Source of the DNA: Methylotenera_A sp036675645
Lineage (GTDB): Bacteria; Pseudomonadota; Gammaproteobacteria; Burkholderiales; Methylophilaceae
Direction: 5' to 3'
DNA length: 17,199 bases
NCBI GenBank assembly: GCA_036675645.1
Contig: JAKFEP010000189.1
Location: 1-17,199, forward strand
The translations under genes and the position numbers were made by a program. Below the pieces are notes generated by a model, which saw nothing but the letters and a program-made list of their open reading frames with translations, was not told where the DNA came from and did no database searches. This document shows positions 6,351 to 15,082 of this stretch, piece after piece (positions within the stretch are counted from its first letter, which is position 1; each line of letters opens with the position of its first letter).

Positions 6351-6911
6351 GTGGCATCTGAACGAAAACAACAGATATTAGAGACGCTTGCGCATATGCT
6401 GGAAAATCCCAAGCGTGAAAAAATCACCACAGCTTCACTGGCCGCCAAGCTCGATTTAAGTGAGGCCGCACTCTACCGCCACTTTGCCAGCAAAGCACAA
6501 ATGTTTGAGGGTTTGATTGAATTTATCGAACTTTCAATTTTTGGCGTACTGAACAAAATCACAAAGGACGAACAAGACGGCGCTAAACAAGTACAGCTCA
6601 TCGTGAGTATGCTGCTTAAATTTGCTGAGAAAAATCCTGGCATGACACGTGTGCTGATTGGTGACGCGCTGGTGAACGAAGATGACGCATTACAAACACG
6701 GGTAAATCAACTGCTTGATCGCCTGGAAATCAGCCTAAAACAAAGTTTAAAAATTGCGGTTGCCGGGTCAGGCAAAAAAATCATGCCAGAAGCGCAGGCC
6801 AATTTGATGATGTGCTATGTAATCGGGCGCTGGCATCAATTTGTTAAAAGCGGATTTAAGAAAAAGCCGACTGAGCTATTGCAAACCCAGGCAAACTTAC
6901 TGTTTGTATAA
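6351..6911 (+). CDS. slmA: Nucleoid occlusion factor SlmA (TetR family)
   Basis: This is a 186-residue TetR-fold protein. The helix-turn-helix lies at about residues 26-47 (TTASLAAKLDLSEAALYRHF), a sequence typical of SlmA, and the rest is a helical dimerisation domain. SlmA binds palindromic chromosomal sites and, when DNA-bound, disrupts FtsZ polymers so that septa do not form over the nucleoid; that role is known for E. coli and inferred here. The start codon is GTG, supported by AAGGGG at 6340-6344 with good spacing. It lies 53 bases after the HAD gene. It ends 2 bases from the convergent cca stop with no terminator between them, so transcripts from the two strands probably overlap. Confidence 0.88.
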   Translation: MASERKQQILETLAHMLENPKREKITTASLAAKLDLSEAALYRHFASKAQMFEGLIEFIELSIFGVLNKITKDEQDGAKQVQLIVSMLLKFAEKNPGMTRVLIGDALVNEDDALQTRVNQLLDRLEISLKQSLKIAVAGSGKKIMPEAQANLMMCYVIGRWHQFVKSGFKKKPTELLQTQANLLFV

Positions 6912-6913
6912 CT

Positions 6914-8152
6914 TTAATCTTTAACAGCAGATTTTAACGCAGCTAAACGAGCTTCAAATATTGCTGCTTTAATCTTTTCTGGTTCAGCATGTTGTTTTGC
7001 AGTCGCGCCAGCATCTATATTCTGTGCGGCTTGCAGAGCAGTTAAAATCAAGTCTGTTTCTGGTAATGCACAATTCTCCAAACCTGTTCTGCCACGGCTA
7101 TCGCACTCGCAGGCTTTTAAGAAATCGTTAAATCTTTCTGGTTGCCGAAACGCATCTAGCTCGATTAAAAACTCCAGTAAAGTATCTGGTCGCATTTTTG
7201 ATGCCTGGTGTAACTTGCCATGAAATCTAGCGACCATTTGCGCCAGGTCTTTACAATCATTTGGCACGCGTAATCTTTTACAAACGTCTTTAAGTAAGTG
7301 CACACTTCGTGCCTCATGCCCAATATGTCTCGGCAGAATTTCCGCTGGTGTGGTGCCTTTACCTAGATCGTGCACGAGTGCGGCAAAGCGAATGGGCAAG
7401 CTAAAGTTTTGCTTAGCCGCATAATCTATCACCATCATCACATGTATACCGGTGTCAATTTCCGGGTGATGCAGCGGCGGTTGTGGTACGCCCCAAAGCC
7501 TATCAAGCTCTGGCAGAATTTTTTGCAGTGCGCCGCAATCGCGCAGTACTTCAAACATGCGGCTAGGTTTGGCTTCCATTAAACCTCTACTCAGCTCTTG
7601 CCACACGCGCTCTGCCACTAGTGCATCCACCTCACCGTTTTGCACCATCTGGCGCATTAACGCTAAGGTTTCTGGTGCAATCGTAAAATCGGCGAACCTG
7701 GCCGAAAAGCGTGCTGCCCGCAGAATGCGTACCGGGTCTTCTGCAAACGCTGCACTGACATGGCGCAACGTTTTCGCTTGTATGTCTGCCTGACCATTAA
7801 ACGGATCGATCAAAAGACCGTCTGGCGCCTTGGCCATAGCGTTAATAGTAAAATCGCGGCGGGCTAAATCTTCTTCCAAGGTCACATCTGGCGCGGCATG
7901 AACAGCAAATCCCTTGTAACCTGCGCTGGTTTTGCGCTCGGTACGCGCCAGCGCATACTCTTCGTGCGTTTTAGGATGTAAAAATACCGGGAAGTCTTTG
8001 CCAACAGGCTTGTAACCTGCATCCAGCATAGCTTTTGGTGTAGCACCAACGACTACATAATCATGGTCTTTTACTGGAAAGCCTAGTAGCTCATCGCGCA
8101 CGGCGCCGCCTACGCTATAGACCTTAAAACCGTCTTTAACCATGCTTATCAC
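6914..8152 (-). CDS. cca: Multifunctional CCA-adding enzyme (tRNA nucleotidyltransferase) with HD domain
   Basis: This 412-residue class II CCA-adding enzyme builds or repairs the 3'-terminal CCA of tRNAs. Seen: VGGAVRDELLG at 14-24; metal-binding DHD at 29-31; RRDFTINAMA at 98-107; the nucleotide-selecting EDPVRILRAARF at 138-149; and an HD phosphohydrolase domain with His261-Asp262 in ALVHDLGKG. The architecture and length match E. coli Cca, which also has phosphatase and 2',3'-cyclic phosphodiesterase activity. The start is uncertain: a GTG at 8152 (used here) and an ATG three codons later at 8143 are both possible, and neither has a clear ribosome binding site. It starts 6 bases after the stop of the NDUFA9-like gene, so it is probably translated from the same transcript by coupling. 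Confidence 0.93.
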   Translation of the reverse strand: MISMVKDGFKVYSVGGAVRDELLGFPVKDHDYVVVGATPKAMLDAGYKPVGKDFPVFLHPKTHEEYALARTERKTSAGYKGFAVHAAPDVTLEEDLARRDFTINAMAKAPDGLLIDPFNGQADIQAKTLRHVSAAFAEDPVRILRAARFSARFADFTIAPETLALMRQMVQNGEVDALVAERVWQELSRGLMEAKPSRMFEVLRDCGALQKILPELDRLWGVPQPPLHHPEIDTGIHVMMVIDYAAKQNFSLPIRFAALVHDLGKGTTPAEILPRHIGHEARSVHLLKDVCKRLRVPNDCKDLAQMVARFHGKLHQASKMRPDTLLEFLIELDAFRQPERFNDFLKACECDSRGRTGLENCALPETDLILTALQAAQNIDAGATAKQHAEPEKIKAAIFEARLAALKSAVKD

Positions 8153-8158
8153 GCATGT

Positions 8159-9151
8159 TTATCTGCGTGCATTAATTGCACGGCCTGCGGCATCTGATTT
8201 AATTGTTCGGCCTGCGGCACTGCGGAAACCATCATAAGCGGCACGAGGATTGAGGTTGAGCAGGTATTCTGGTACGACGACATCTAGCGAAGTGGGGATG
8301 ACATTAAGTTCATCTGCAATGGGCAATATAGTGATGCTATCCACTTGCATTGAGCGGATATTGTCACGCGTCATCAGCTTAATAGGCATCAGTTCCAACA
8401 TAAAAGCTTGCAACATTGATAGCCTATCATTCAGGCCAATAATTGGACGTTGCTTACCCAAAATATCCATCACTTTTTGGACTAACGCTTTTAAAGTATA
8501 GATTTCTGGCCCACCCAATTCATAATTATTTCCGTAAGTGGCAGTGTTTTCCAATGCATTAACAAAGCACTGCGCTACATCTTCCACCCAAATCGGCTGA
8601 AATTTTGCACGAGGTTTTGCCAATGCGATCACCGGTAAAAACTTCACCAAATGCGCGAACATATTGATAAAGTTGTCATCACGTCCAAAAATAACCGATG
8701 GTTTAAAAACGGTGATATTTAATTTTTCACTGAACTCATTGACTGCCGCTTCGCCCGCGGCTTTGCTTTTTAAATAAGCACTTGGTGCATTTTTACTGGC
8801 TTGCAAGGCGCTCATATGTAACAAGCGTGAGATCCCCAGTTCGTCACAAATTTGTGCCACACGACGCGGCAATTGGTGGTGCATTTTCTCAAAACTGCTT
8901 TTACCAGTTTCATGCAAAATGCCGACTAGATTAATCACAGCGTCACTGCCTTTTAATGCATCTTTAAGTGCATAATTATCGGTAATATCACAATTAACCA
9001 CTTGCACATTCGGCAATAGAATCAAGTGTTTTGCTGCTTCGCGCCGACGTGATAGCACTTTGACCTGGTAACCTGCCTGGTCTAGCTTTGTGACCAAACA
9101 GCTACCCACAAAGCCGGTGCCGCCCAAAATGGTAATATTTTTTATCGTCAT
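8159..9151 (-). CDS. NDUFA9-like NAD(P)-binding SDR-family protein
   Basis: This 330-residue protein is an atypical short-chain dehydrogenase/reductase. ITILGGTGFVGSCLV at 7-21 is the glycine-rich NAD(P) motif. NLVGILHETG follows at about 74, and a YxxxK-like YLKSK lies near 127. It resembles the complex I NDUFA9 subunit family and related NAD-dependent epimerase-like proteins of proteobacteria. Bacterial members are not proven respiratory-complex subunits, and the substrate is unknown. The last 20 residues contain a 9-residue tandem duplication (AAGRTIKSD then AAGRAINAR) from a 27-bp repeat. It lies 24 bases after slt and 6 bases before cca, so it is likely co-transcribed with both. Confidence 0.85.
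   Translation of the reverse strand: MTIKNITILGGTGFVGSCLVTKLDQAGYQVKVLSRRREAAKHLILLPNVQVVNCDITDNYALKDALKGSDAVINLVGILHETGKSSFEKMHHQLPRRVAQICDELGISRLLHMSALQASKNAPSAYLKSKAAGEAAVNEFSEKLNITVFKPSVIFGRDDNFINMFAHLVKFLPVIALAKPRAKFQPIWVEDVAQCFVNALENTATYGNNYELGGPEIYTLKALVQKVMDILGKQRPIIGLNDRLSMLQAFMLELMPIKLMTRDNIRSMQVDSITILPIADELNVIPTSLDVVVPEYLLNLNPRAAYDGFRSAAGRTIKSDAAGRAINARR
8172..8219 (-). repeat. 27-bp imperfect tandem repeat in 3' end of NDUFA9-like gene
   Basis: TTAATTG, two variable bases, then CGGCCTGCGGCA occurs at 8172-8192 and again at 8199-8219, a period of 27 bases. The two 21-base units differ at only two positions. The period keeps frame and duplicates nine residues at the protein's C-terminal tail. 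Confidence 0.8.
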
Positions 9152-9175
9152 GTTATTTACTACTAAAGTTAATAT

Positions 9176-11200
9176 TTACTCGATACTAAGACTTAACTCG
9201 CTTGCCTGTTCTGACTCTTGCTGAGCCTCTGGGTTGCTTGAAATCGTGCCATACTTACTGGGAATTACACCCAACCGCTGTTTAAGCGGCCTGCTTTTCA
9301 AGCCCAAACGCGGTGCATACAAATGCGCATTGGCCATCACTTTTTGCACATATAGCCGCGTCTCACTAAACGGTATCGTCTCTGCATAAATCGCCCCTTC
9401 CAGCGGACCTGCTGCCATCCATTTTTTGGCGCGGCTAGGCCCTGCATTATAAGCAGCAGTGGCCATGGTTTCCTGCCCACTCATCAGGTCTTTGGTATAA
9501 CTCATATAATAAGTGCCTAATGCAATATTGGTATCCAGGTCATGGATCATGCCATGGTGATAATCACTTACCCCAGCACGACCCGCAATCCATTTGGCAG
9601 TCGCAGGCATCAACTGCATGAGACCCGCGGCGCCCACACCGGATTTTGCATAGTGCATAAATCGGCTTTCCTGCCTGGTAATGCCATACACCCAGGCTTC
9701 ATCCACTTCGTTATCTGCTGCCGCATCCTTGATTAAATCACGGTAAGGGGTTGGGTAACGCAGCGCAAAATCGTGCATTTCTGTGGTTTTATCTGCGGTG
9801 ATAATGGCTAAATCGTACCATTTTCTGCGCTGTGCAAACTCTGCAGCTGCCAGCAACTGCTTGTCATCAAGCTCTTTGCTCGCATGCGCCCATTCGCTTT
9901 TAGCTTCCCAGCGCAAATCGACTCTTTGCAATGCTTCCACACGCTGAAACGCTTCTGTATTGGCGATTTCTGCAACCTCTTCGTCAGTGACCTTGTGCAT
10001 GTTAAGCGGCGCAGATATTGCACCATCAAGCTCTTCTTGCGCCAGCCAACCATAAAAATGCCGCTCTGTAGAAAGCTTGGCAAATAATGTATTAGCTTCT
10101 AACGATTGGTTTTTCGCTTTCAGCGCACGCGCTTTCCAGTAACGCCAAGCCCCTTCCCCCGCTTGGTCTGGATGCATTTTAGATATTGCAAGCAACACTA
10201 CATCCCAGTTTTTTTCGCGCAAGCCAGCGCGCGCATACCAAGCCAATTGCTCCTTACCTAGAGCCTCTTCCTTATTCGGCTTGACACTCTCTGCAAGCTT
10301 AAACCACCCTAGCGCTTCAGGTTCGTGCCTGAGAGCCGCCTGCCAGGCTAACCTGCCATAAAAATAACTTTTATCTTCTGGCTGAAATAAGTCTGCAACT
10401 TTATTAAATGCGTTCAAGGCTTGCTGCGAATTGGTTTTGGATAATCGGGTAAGTGCAAATAAATTCAGCTCGCGACCCAGCCGCGTTTTAAACGAAATAC
10501 TTTTTTTGGCTAGCACTGCAGTGGGATTGTTATAGGCTTTGTCAATTTGTTGATATTGACTCACCGTAAATGTTTTAGAGCGTTTGATAATGGATTTAGC
10601 CAACGCCATCCGGTTATCGGCTAATGCTAGCCTCAGCCGCTCAAAAATAGCATGTTCGTCAAGTACACCGGCAGCTTGCATGCGATCATATAAATTAGCA
10701 CAGTTTGCTGCTTGTTCCTTAGGCTGCATCCACAATGATTTTGCGCCTTCTAACACTGAGGCATCCCCCAACTCAGCGCTAGCTTCAGCCGCATAACAGG
10801 CGACAGCACTGTCTTCTAACTGATAATGGGAAACCTCACCGGAGAAATTTTCCCAATCTTGTTGTTTCGCTAGTTTTTTTAAATACTCGCCACGCAGCCT
10901 GTCAGCAAAGGGGTAATCGCTGTATTGATTCATAAAATCTATCACCGTCTGGTTGTCTGCTTCTTCCAGATTCAGCAACATCAGCCAGTAATCAGCATAG
11001 GGCGCGAGAATGTAATTTTGATGTTGCAGTTGCTGTACATGTTCGGATAAAGCAATGGCGTTTTTTTTATCGTAAGCCATGCGCGCTTGCAAAAACTCCA
11101 CATCTCCGCTAGCGGCATATGCCCTAGAAGATAATAGCCATAGTGATCCCACAGCTATAAGGGTAAGTTTGATAATTGGGTTTTTAAAAAAATTCAGCAT
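9176..11200 (-). CDS. slt: Soluble lytic murein transglycosylase
   Basis: This 674-residue periplasmic enzyme cleaves the MurNAc-GlcNAc bond of peptidoglycan to give 1,6-anhydro ends. The signal peptide is residues 1-29 (KLTLIAVGSLWLLSSRAYA, cut before Ala-Ser-Gly). Residues about 35-480 form an all-helical superhelix of TPR-like repeats, as in Slt70. The C-terminal SLT domain has the catalytic Glu511 in ITRQESRF, then GAAGLMQLMPATA (523-535) and AYNAGP (583-588). Residues 650-674 are a polar Glu/Ser-rich tail. Length matches the Slt70 family. The GGAT at about 11208-11211 serves as ribosome binding site. It is 15 bases after the small membrane-protein gene, and its co-location with lpxC and the fts genes fits a role in wall turnover during growth and division. 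Confidence 0.93.
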   Translation of the reverse strand: MLNFFKNPIIKLTLIAVGSLWLLSSRAYAASGDVEFLQARMAYDKKNAIALSEHVQQLQHQNYILAPYADYWLMLLNLEEADNQTVIDFMNQYSDYPFADRLRGEYLKKLAKQQDWENFSGEVSHYQLEDSAVACYAAEASAELGDASVLEGAKSLWMQPKEQAANCANLYDRMQAAGVLDEHAIFERLRLALADNRMALAKSIIKRSKTFTVSQYQQIDKAYNNPTAVLAKKSISFKTRLGRELNLFALTRLSKTNSQQALNAFNKVADLFQPEDKSYFYGRLAWQAALRHEPEALGWFKLAESVKPNKEEALGKEQLAWYARAGLREKNWDVVLLAISKMHPDQAGEGAWRYWKARALKAKNQSLEANTLFAKLSTERHFYGWLAQEELDGAISAPLNMHKVTDEEVAEIANTEAFQRVEALQRVDLRWEAKSEWAHASKELDDKQLLAAAEFAQRRKWYDLAIITADKTTEMHDFALRYPTPYRDLIKDAAADNEVDEAWVYGITRQESRFMHYAKSGVGAAGLMQLMPATAKWIAGRAGVSDYHHGMIHDLDTNIALGTYYMSYTKDLMSGQETMATAAYNAGPSRAKKWMAAGPLEGAIYAETIPFSETRLYVQKVMANAHLYAPRLGLKSRPLKQRLGVIPSKYGTISSNPEAQQESEQASELSLSIE

Positions 11201-11215
11201 ATCAAAATCCGCGTC

Positions 11216-11398
11216 TTAAAATCTAATGACGCGCGAAATAAGAAACAGCACAAACATGGCTGCTAAAGACAAGCCCAGAAACTTGATAGCGACCATTAGA
11301 TAAGTGAGGTATTTTTTATTCTTGGTAACAACATAGGCAGCCAGCAGCACAAACATGGCAATTAGCAGCAACATTAACACTAAACGAAGAATTATCAC
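11216..11398 (-). CDS. Small two-helix membrane protein, unknown function
   Basis: This 60-residue protein is almost entirely hydrophobic. It has one transmembrane segment at about residues 4-24, a short basic loop (TKNKKY), and a second segment at about 36-56 ending in RVIRF. By the positive-inside rule both ends and the loop are basic, so topology is ambiguous. The start is a GTG preceded by TAGGAT at good spacing, which supports it being a real gene. It sits 29 bases after lpxC and 15 bases before slt in the same direction, so it is probably co-expressed with envelope genes. I do not recognise a named family. Confidence 0.75.
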   Translation of the reverse strand: MIILRLVLMLLLIAMFVLLAAYVVTKNKKYLTYLMVAIKFLGLSLAAMFVLFLISRVIRF

Positions 11399-11427
11399 GT
11401 TGCGATCCTAATTAGCTAGTGACCAAA

Positions 11428-12366
11428 TTAACTGAAATGCGGCATTAGATTGGGCGTAAAAAATGCAGTCTGCTCTTGAAAACCTGTAGGGGCTTCTGCA
11501 ATATTATCGAAAGTAGTGAACTCCCAAGCACTCTCATCTGCCAACAAGGCACGCAGCAAGGCGTTATTCAGTGCATGTCCGGATTTATAGGCAGTAAATG
11601 CGCCCAGCAGGGGATGGCCTAGCATATACAAATCGCCAATCGCATCTAATACTTTGTGCTTGGCAAATTCATCTTCATAACGCAGGCCATCAGTATTCAG
11701 AATGCGATATTCATCTAGCACTATCGCATTATCTAAGCTACCACCACGCGCCAAGCCATTGGCACGCAGGTATTCAACTTCATGCATAAACCCGAAAGTT
11801 CTGGCTCGGCTAATATCTTTAACATAAGTATTATCTTTAAAATCCAGCTTGACATTGCTGCCAGAGTTCTCAAATACAGGATGCGCGAAATCAATGGTGA
11901 AATCCATCTTAAAGCCGTGGTAAGGCTCAAATTTCACCCATTTATCGCTGTCTTTAATCTCAACTAATTTTTTGATTTTAATGAATTTTTTAGGTGCAGC
12001 TTGTTCAGTGATGCCCGCTTGTTGCAATAGGTAGATAAAAGGGCCCGAGCTGCCATCCATAATAGGGATTTCAGAAGCAGTTACTTCAACAATAATATTG
12101 TCTACGCCCAATCCGGCCAACGCTGACATTAAGTGCTCCACGGTGGCAACACGCGCACCATTGTGTTCTAGGGCAGAACACATGCGCGTATCACGCACCG
12201 CGTCAGGCCGTGCTTGTATAGTAGGCGCACCGGGCAAATCGGCACGCACAAATACAATACCGGCATCAATTGCAGCAGGCTTTAAAGTGAGGGTCACTTT
12301 TTCACCATTATGCAAACCAACGCCAGTGGCACTGACCTGTTTTTTTAAAGTTCTTTGCTTTAGCAT
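11428..12366 (-). CDS. lpxC: UDP-3-O-acyl-N-acetylglucosamine deacetylase
   Basis: This 312-residue zinc enzyme catalyses the committed step of lipid A synthesis. Seen: the start RTLKKQVSATGVGLHNGEKV; ATVEHLMSAL at 74-83 with zinc ligand His78 and catalytic Glu77; EIPIMDGSS at 99-107; and HKVLDAIGD at 237-245 with zinc ligands His237 and Asp241. His264 in SGHALNN is the catalytic histidine. Length is normal for the family. It follows ftsZ after 120 bases, the classical end of the dcw cluster. No terminator is visible in that gap, so read-through from ftsZ is possible; an AT-rich leader could also hold a local promoter. Its presence shows the organism makes lipopolysaccharide. Confidence 0.97.
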   Translation of the reverse strand: MLKQRTLKKQVSATGVGLHNGEKVTLTLKPAAIDAGIVFVRADLPGAPTIQARPDAVRDTRMCSALEHNGARVATVEHLMSALAGLGVDNIIVEVTASEIPIMDGSSGPFIYLLQQAGITEQAAPKKFIKIKKLVEIKDSDKWVKFEPYHGFKMDFTIDFAHPVFENSGSNVKLDFKDNTYVKDISRARTFGFMHEVEYLRANGLARGGSLDNAIVLDEYRILNTDGLRYEDEFAKHKVLDAIGDLYMLGHPLLGAFTAYKSGHALNNALLRALLADESAWEFTTFDNIAEAPTGFQEQTAFFTPNLMPHFS

Positions 12367-12486
12367 CTTACTCTTTAGCTTTTCCTTGGCACTTAATTAG
12401 CGTGCATACCCATCGGCAAGCACCTTACAACATAAGCTATTTTAAACCTTTACTTACATTAAATCTTTATCAAATCATACTAACGA

Positions 12487-13656
12487 CTAATCAGCTTGTT
12501 TGCGCAAAAATGCAGGAATGTCATACTCTTCAACCCCTGACATTTTCATCGCCTCCACTTGTGCACGGCGATTATTTTGACTAAACACCGCCGGCGCTTC
12601 ATCTGCCATTACTTCATTTACAAACAGCGGTTGGCTGTGCGTACCTGTCATCAACGTTGTCATCACACGTAACTCTGGTTTAGCTTGACGACGTGCGATT
12701 GAGCCGCTTAAGCCAGTCGCTACCATGGTGACGCGTAATTTGTCGCCCATTGTTTCATCCATTACATTACCTACAATCACCGTCGCATCTTCTGCAGTGA
12801 ACTCTTTAATCGTGTTCATCACATCGTAGTACTCTTTCATTTTAAAGCTGGCGCTGGCAGTGATATTAATTAAAACGCCGCGTGCATTAGCCAAGTTGAC
12901 GTCCTCTAACAATGGGCTAGCCACTGCTTGTTCTGCTGCGATTCTGGCGCGGTCTGGTCCACTCGCTTCTGCACTTCCCATCATGGCCATACCCATTTCA
13001 CTCATTACTGTGCGCACATCGGCAAAGTCCACATTCACCAAACCTGGGCAATTAATAATCTCAGCAATACCTGAGACAGCATTATGCAGCACGTCGTTCG
13101 CGGCACGGAAAGCTTCTAAGAAGGGTACATCTTCGCCCAGTACTTCCATTAATTTTTCATTTGGAATCACAATCAATGAGTCAACGTGTTGTGACAGCTC
13201 TTCTAGGCCATCGCTCGCCACCTTGGTGCGTTTGCCTTCAAACGCAAATGGTTTAGTAACGACGGCAACAGTCAGAATACCCATTTCTTTGGCCACTTCA
13301 GCAATAATCGGCGCTGCGCCTGTACCAGTGCCGCCACCCATACCTGCCGTAATAAACAGCATATCCGCGCCATCAATCATTTCTGCAATGCGGTCACGGT
13401 CTTCCAGCGCAGCATCACGGCCTACCTCTGGTTTAGCGCCTGCGCCTAAGCCTTTGGTGATTTCAGCACCAATTTGCAATACCGTTTTGGCCTGGCTCTT
13501 TTTCAGCGCCTGCATGTCGGTATTAGCGCAAATAAATTCTACGCCGCTCAGGTTTTTAGTCATCATGTGCTCAATTGCGTTACCACCGCAACCACCCACA
13601 CCTATGACTTTAATCACCGCTTCTTGTGAATCTTTCTCCATAATTTCAAACATCAT
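12487..13656 (-). CDS. ftsZ: Cell division protein FtsZ
   Basis: This 389-residue tubulin-like GTPase polymerises into the Z ring. Seen: GVGGCGGNAIEHM at 19-31; the tubulin signature GGGTGTGAAP at 108-117; and the T7 synergy loop VNVDFADVR at 207-215. A linker follows at about 325-375, then the conserved C-terminal peptide DIPAFLRKQAD (379-389), which binds FtsA, ZipA and SlmA in other species. AAGGAG precedes two ATG codons (13656 and 13653). The second is better spaced and gives the usual MFEI start, so the true protein is probably 388 residues. It lies 129 bases after ftsA, and the gap contains a 17-bp tandem repeat and probably an ftsZ promoter. Confidence 0.98.
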   Translation of the reverse strand: MMFEIMEKDSQEAVIKVIGVGGCGGNAIEHMMTKNLSGVEFICANTDMQALKKSQAKTVLQIGAEITKGLGAGAKPEVGRDAALEDRDRIAEMIDGADMLFITAGMGGGTGTGAAPIIAEVAKEMGILTVAVVTKPFAFEGKRTKVASDGLEELSQHVDSLIVIPNEKLMEVLGEDVPFLEAFRAANDVLHNAVSGIAEIINCPGLVNVDFADVRTVMSEMGMAMMGSAEASGPDRARIAAEQAVASPLLEDVNLANARGVLINITASASFKMKEYYDVMNTIKEFTAEDATVIVGNVMDETMGDKLRVTMVATGLSGSIARRQAKPELRVMTTLMTGTHSQPLFVNEVMADEAPAVFSQNNRRAQVEAMKMSGVEEYDIPAFLRKQAD

Positions 13657-13710
13657 ATTTCTCCTTTGCCTTTAATATTTGAGCTGACGCATTTAATTTT
13701 TAAGCGCGCC

Positions 13711-13744
13711 AAGCTCTGTCCTAAAACTAGTCCTGCCCTAAAAC
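13711..13744 (-). repeat. 17-bp imperfect tandem repeat upstream of ftsZ
   Basis: On the minus strand GTTTTAGGGCAGGACTA (13744-13728) is followed directly by GTTTTAGGACAGAGCTT (13727-13711), matching at 13 of 17 positions. It lies 55-88 bases before the ftsZ start, in the ftsA-ftsZ gap. It could be a regulator site array or a simple duplication. Confidence 0.6.
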
Positions 13745-13785
13745 AACTACTTAATTGCTACAACCTACAACCACTCACTAAAATT

Positions 13786-15024
13786 CTAAAAATTTCCTTG
13801 AAACCATGATTTCATTTTTTCGAAAATTCTTCCCACCGGGTTCGATTCCATTTGCCCGGAAATCTGCCGTTCTAATTGCTGTTTGCCCATTAAAATCAGG
13901 CCAACTGCCGTGGCATATCTTGGATTACTCAATACTTCAGAAAGCCCGCCGACATAACGCGGCATGCCCAAGCGCACTGGCATGTGGAATATTTCTTCAC
14001 CCAGCTCCATCATGCCGCGCATCATGGATGAACCACCGGTAATCACAATGCCTGACGCAATCATTTCTTCCATGCCGCTGCGGCGCAGCTCTTGCAACAC
14101 TAATTCGTATAACTCCACCACTCGCGGCTCTATCACTTCTGCCAATGTTTGGATGGATAATTGACGTGCCTCGCGGCCATCTACGCCTGGTACTTCTACC
14201 ACTTCGCGCGGATCAGCTAATTGGCGGAGCGCACAACCATGTTTAATCTTGATTTCTTCGGCTGATTGAGTCGGTGTGCGGAAGGCAACGGCGATATCAT
14301 TCGTCATCTGGTCGCCAGCCACTGCAATCACTGCGGTATGCCGTATAGAACCGTTCTTGAATACTGCTATATCTGTGGTGCCTCCGCCGATATCCACGAT
14401 GCATACACCCAGTTCTTTTTCGTCTTCTGTCAGCACCGCGATGCTAGAGGCTAAGGGCTGCAGGATTAAATCACTGACTTCTAAGCCACAGCGCTTAATG
14501 CACTTGACGATATTTTGTGCCGCTGCCACCGCCCCAGTCACGATATGCACTTTCACTTCCAGCTTCATGCCGCTCATGCCCAGTGGCTCGCGCACGTCAT
14601 CTTGACCGTCGATGATAAATTCCTGGGTGAGGATATGGAGGATTTGCTGATCGGCCGGCAAGGCGACTGCGCGTGCAGTTTCTACGACACGGTCAACATC
14701 CATTTGTGACACTTCTGCATCTTTAATCTTGACCATGCCGTGCGAATTCAGGCTTTTAATGTGGCTACCGGCAATACCGGTAAACACCGTATTGATTTTG
14801 CAGTCCGCCATCAACTCGGCTTCTTCTAACGAGCGCTGAATCGCCTGCATAGTGGAATCGATATTCACCACTACGCCTTTTTTGAGGCCACGCGAAATGT
14901 GCTGTCCAAGGCCAATCACCTTCAACGTTCCTTCTGGCAATAACTCTGCCACGATAGTCACAATTTTTGAGGTGCCGATATCCAGCCCCACAATCAGGTT
15001 TTTATCTTCACGCACTTTACTCAT
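13786..15024 (-). CDS. ftsA: Cell division protein FtsA
   Basis: This 412-residue actin-like ATPase anchors FtsZ to the inner membrane and recruits later division proteins. Seen: the phosphate-1 motif IVGLDIGTSKIVTIVAE near residues 11-27; the phosphate-2 motif CIVDIGGGTTDIAVF near 208-222; and the adenosine motif IVITGGSSMMRGMMELG near 326. The C-terminal IFEKMKSWFQGNF is the amphipathic membrane-targeting helix. Length is typical of betaproteobacterial FtsA. GGGAG (15031-15035) is well placed for the ATG at 15024. It follows ftsQ after 58 bases and precedes ftsZ. Confidence 0.98.
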   Translation of the reverse strand: MSKVREDKNLIVGLDIGTSKIVTIVAELLPEGTLKVIGLGQHISRGLKKGVVVNIDSTMQAIQRSLEEAELMADCKINTVFTGIAGSHIKSLNSHGMVKIKDAEVSQMDVDRVVETARAVALPADQQILHILTQEFIIDGQDDVREPLGMSGMKLEVKVHIVTGAVAAAQNIVKCIKRCGLEVSDLILQPLASSIAVLTEDEKELGVCIVDIGGGTTDIAVFKNGSIRHTAVIAVAGDQMTNDIAVAFRTPTQSAEEIKIKHGCALRQLADPREVVEVPGVDGREARQLSIQTLAEVIEPRVVELYELVLQELRRSGMEEMIASGIVITGGSSMMRGMMELGEEIFHMPVRLGMPRYVGGLSEVLSNPRYATAVGLILMGKQQLERQISGQMESNPVGRIFEKMKSWFQGNF

Positions 15025-15082
15025 TTGTTACTCCCTGTACACATGCTCATTCTTTTCTTCAATATGTTTTTATTAAGTCAGG

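Noticed and set aside
12402..12584. Small plus-strand frame in the lpxC-ftsZ gap
   Set aside because: It runs into ftsZ antisense, has no ribosome binding site and no protein-like features.
12860..13675. Long plus-strand open frame (271 codons) opposite ftsZ
   Set aside because: It is an antisense shadow of ftsZ; the translation is Ser/Ala/Ile-rich low-information sequence without domain features, and ftsZ is unmistakable.
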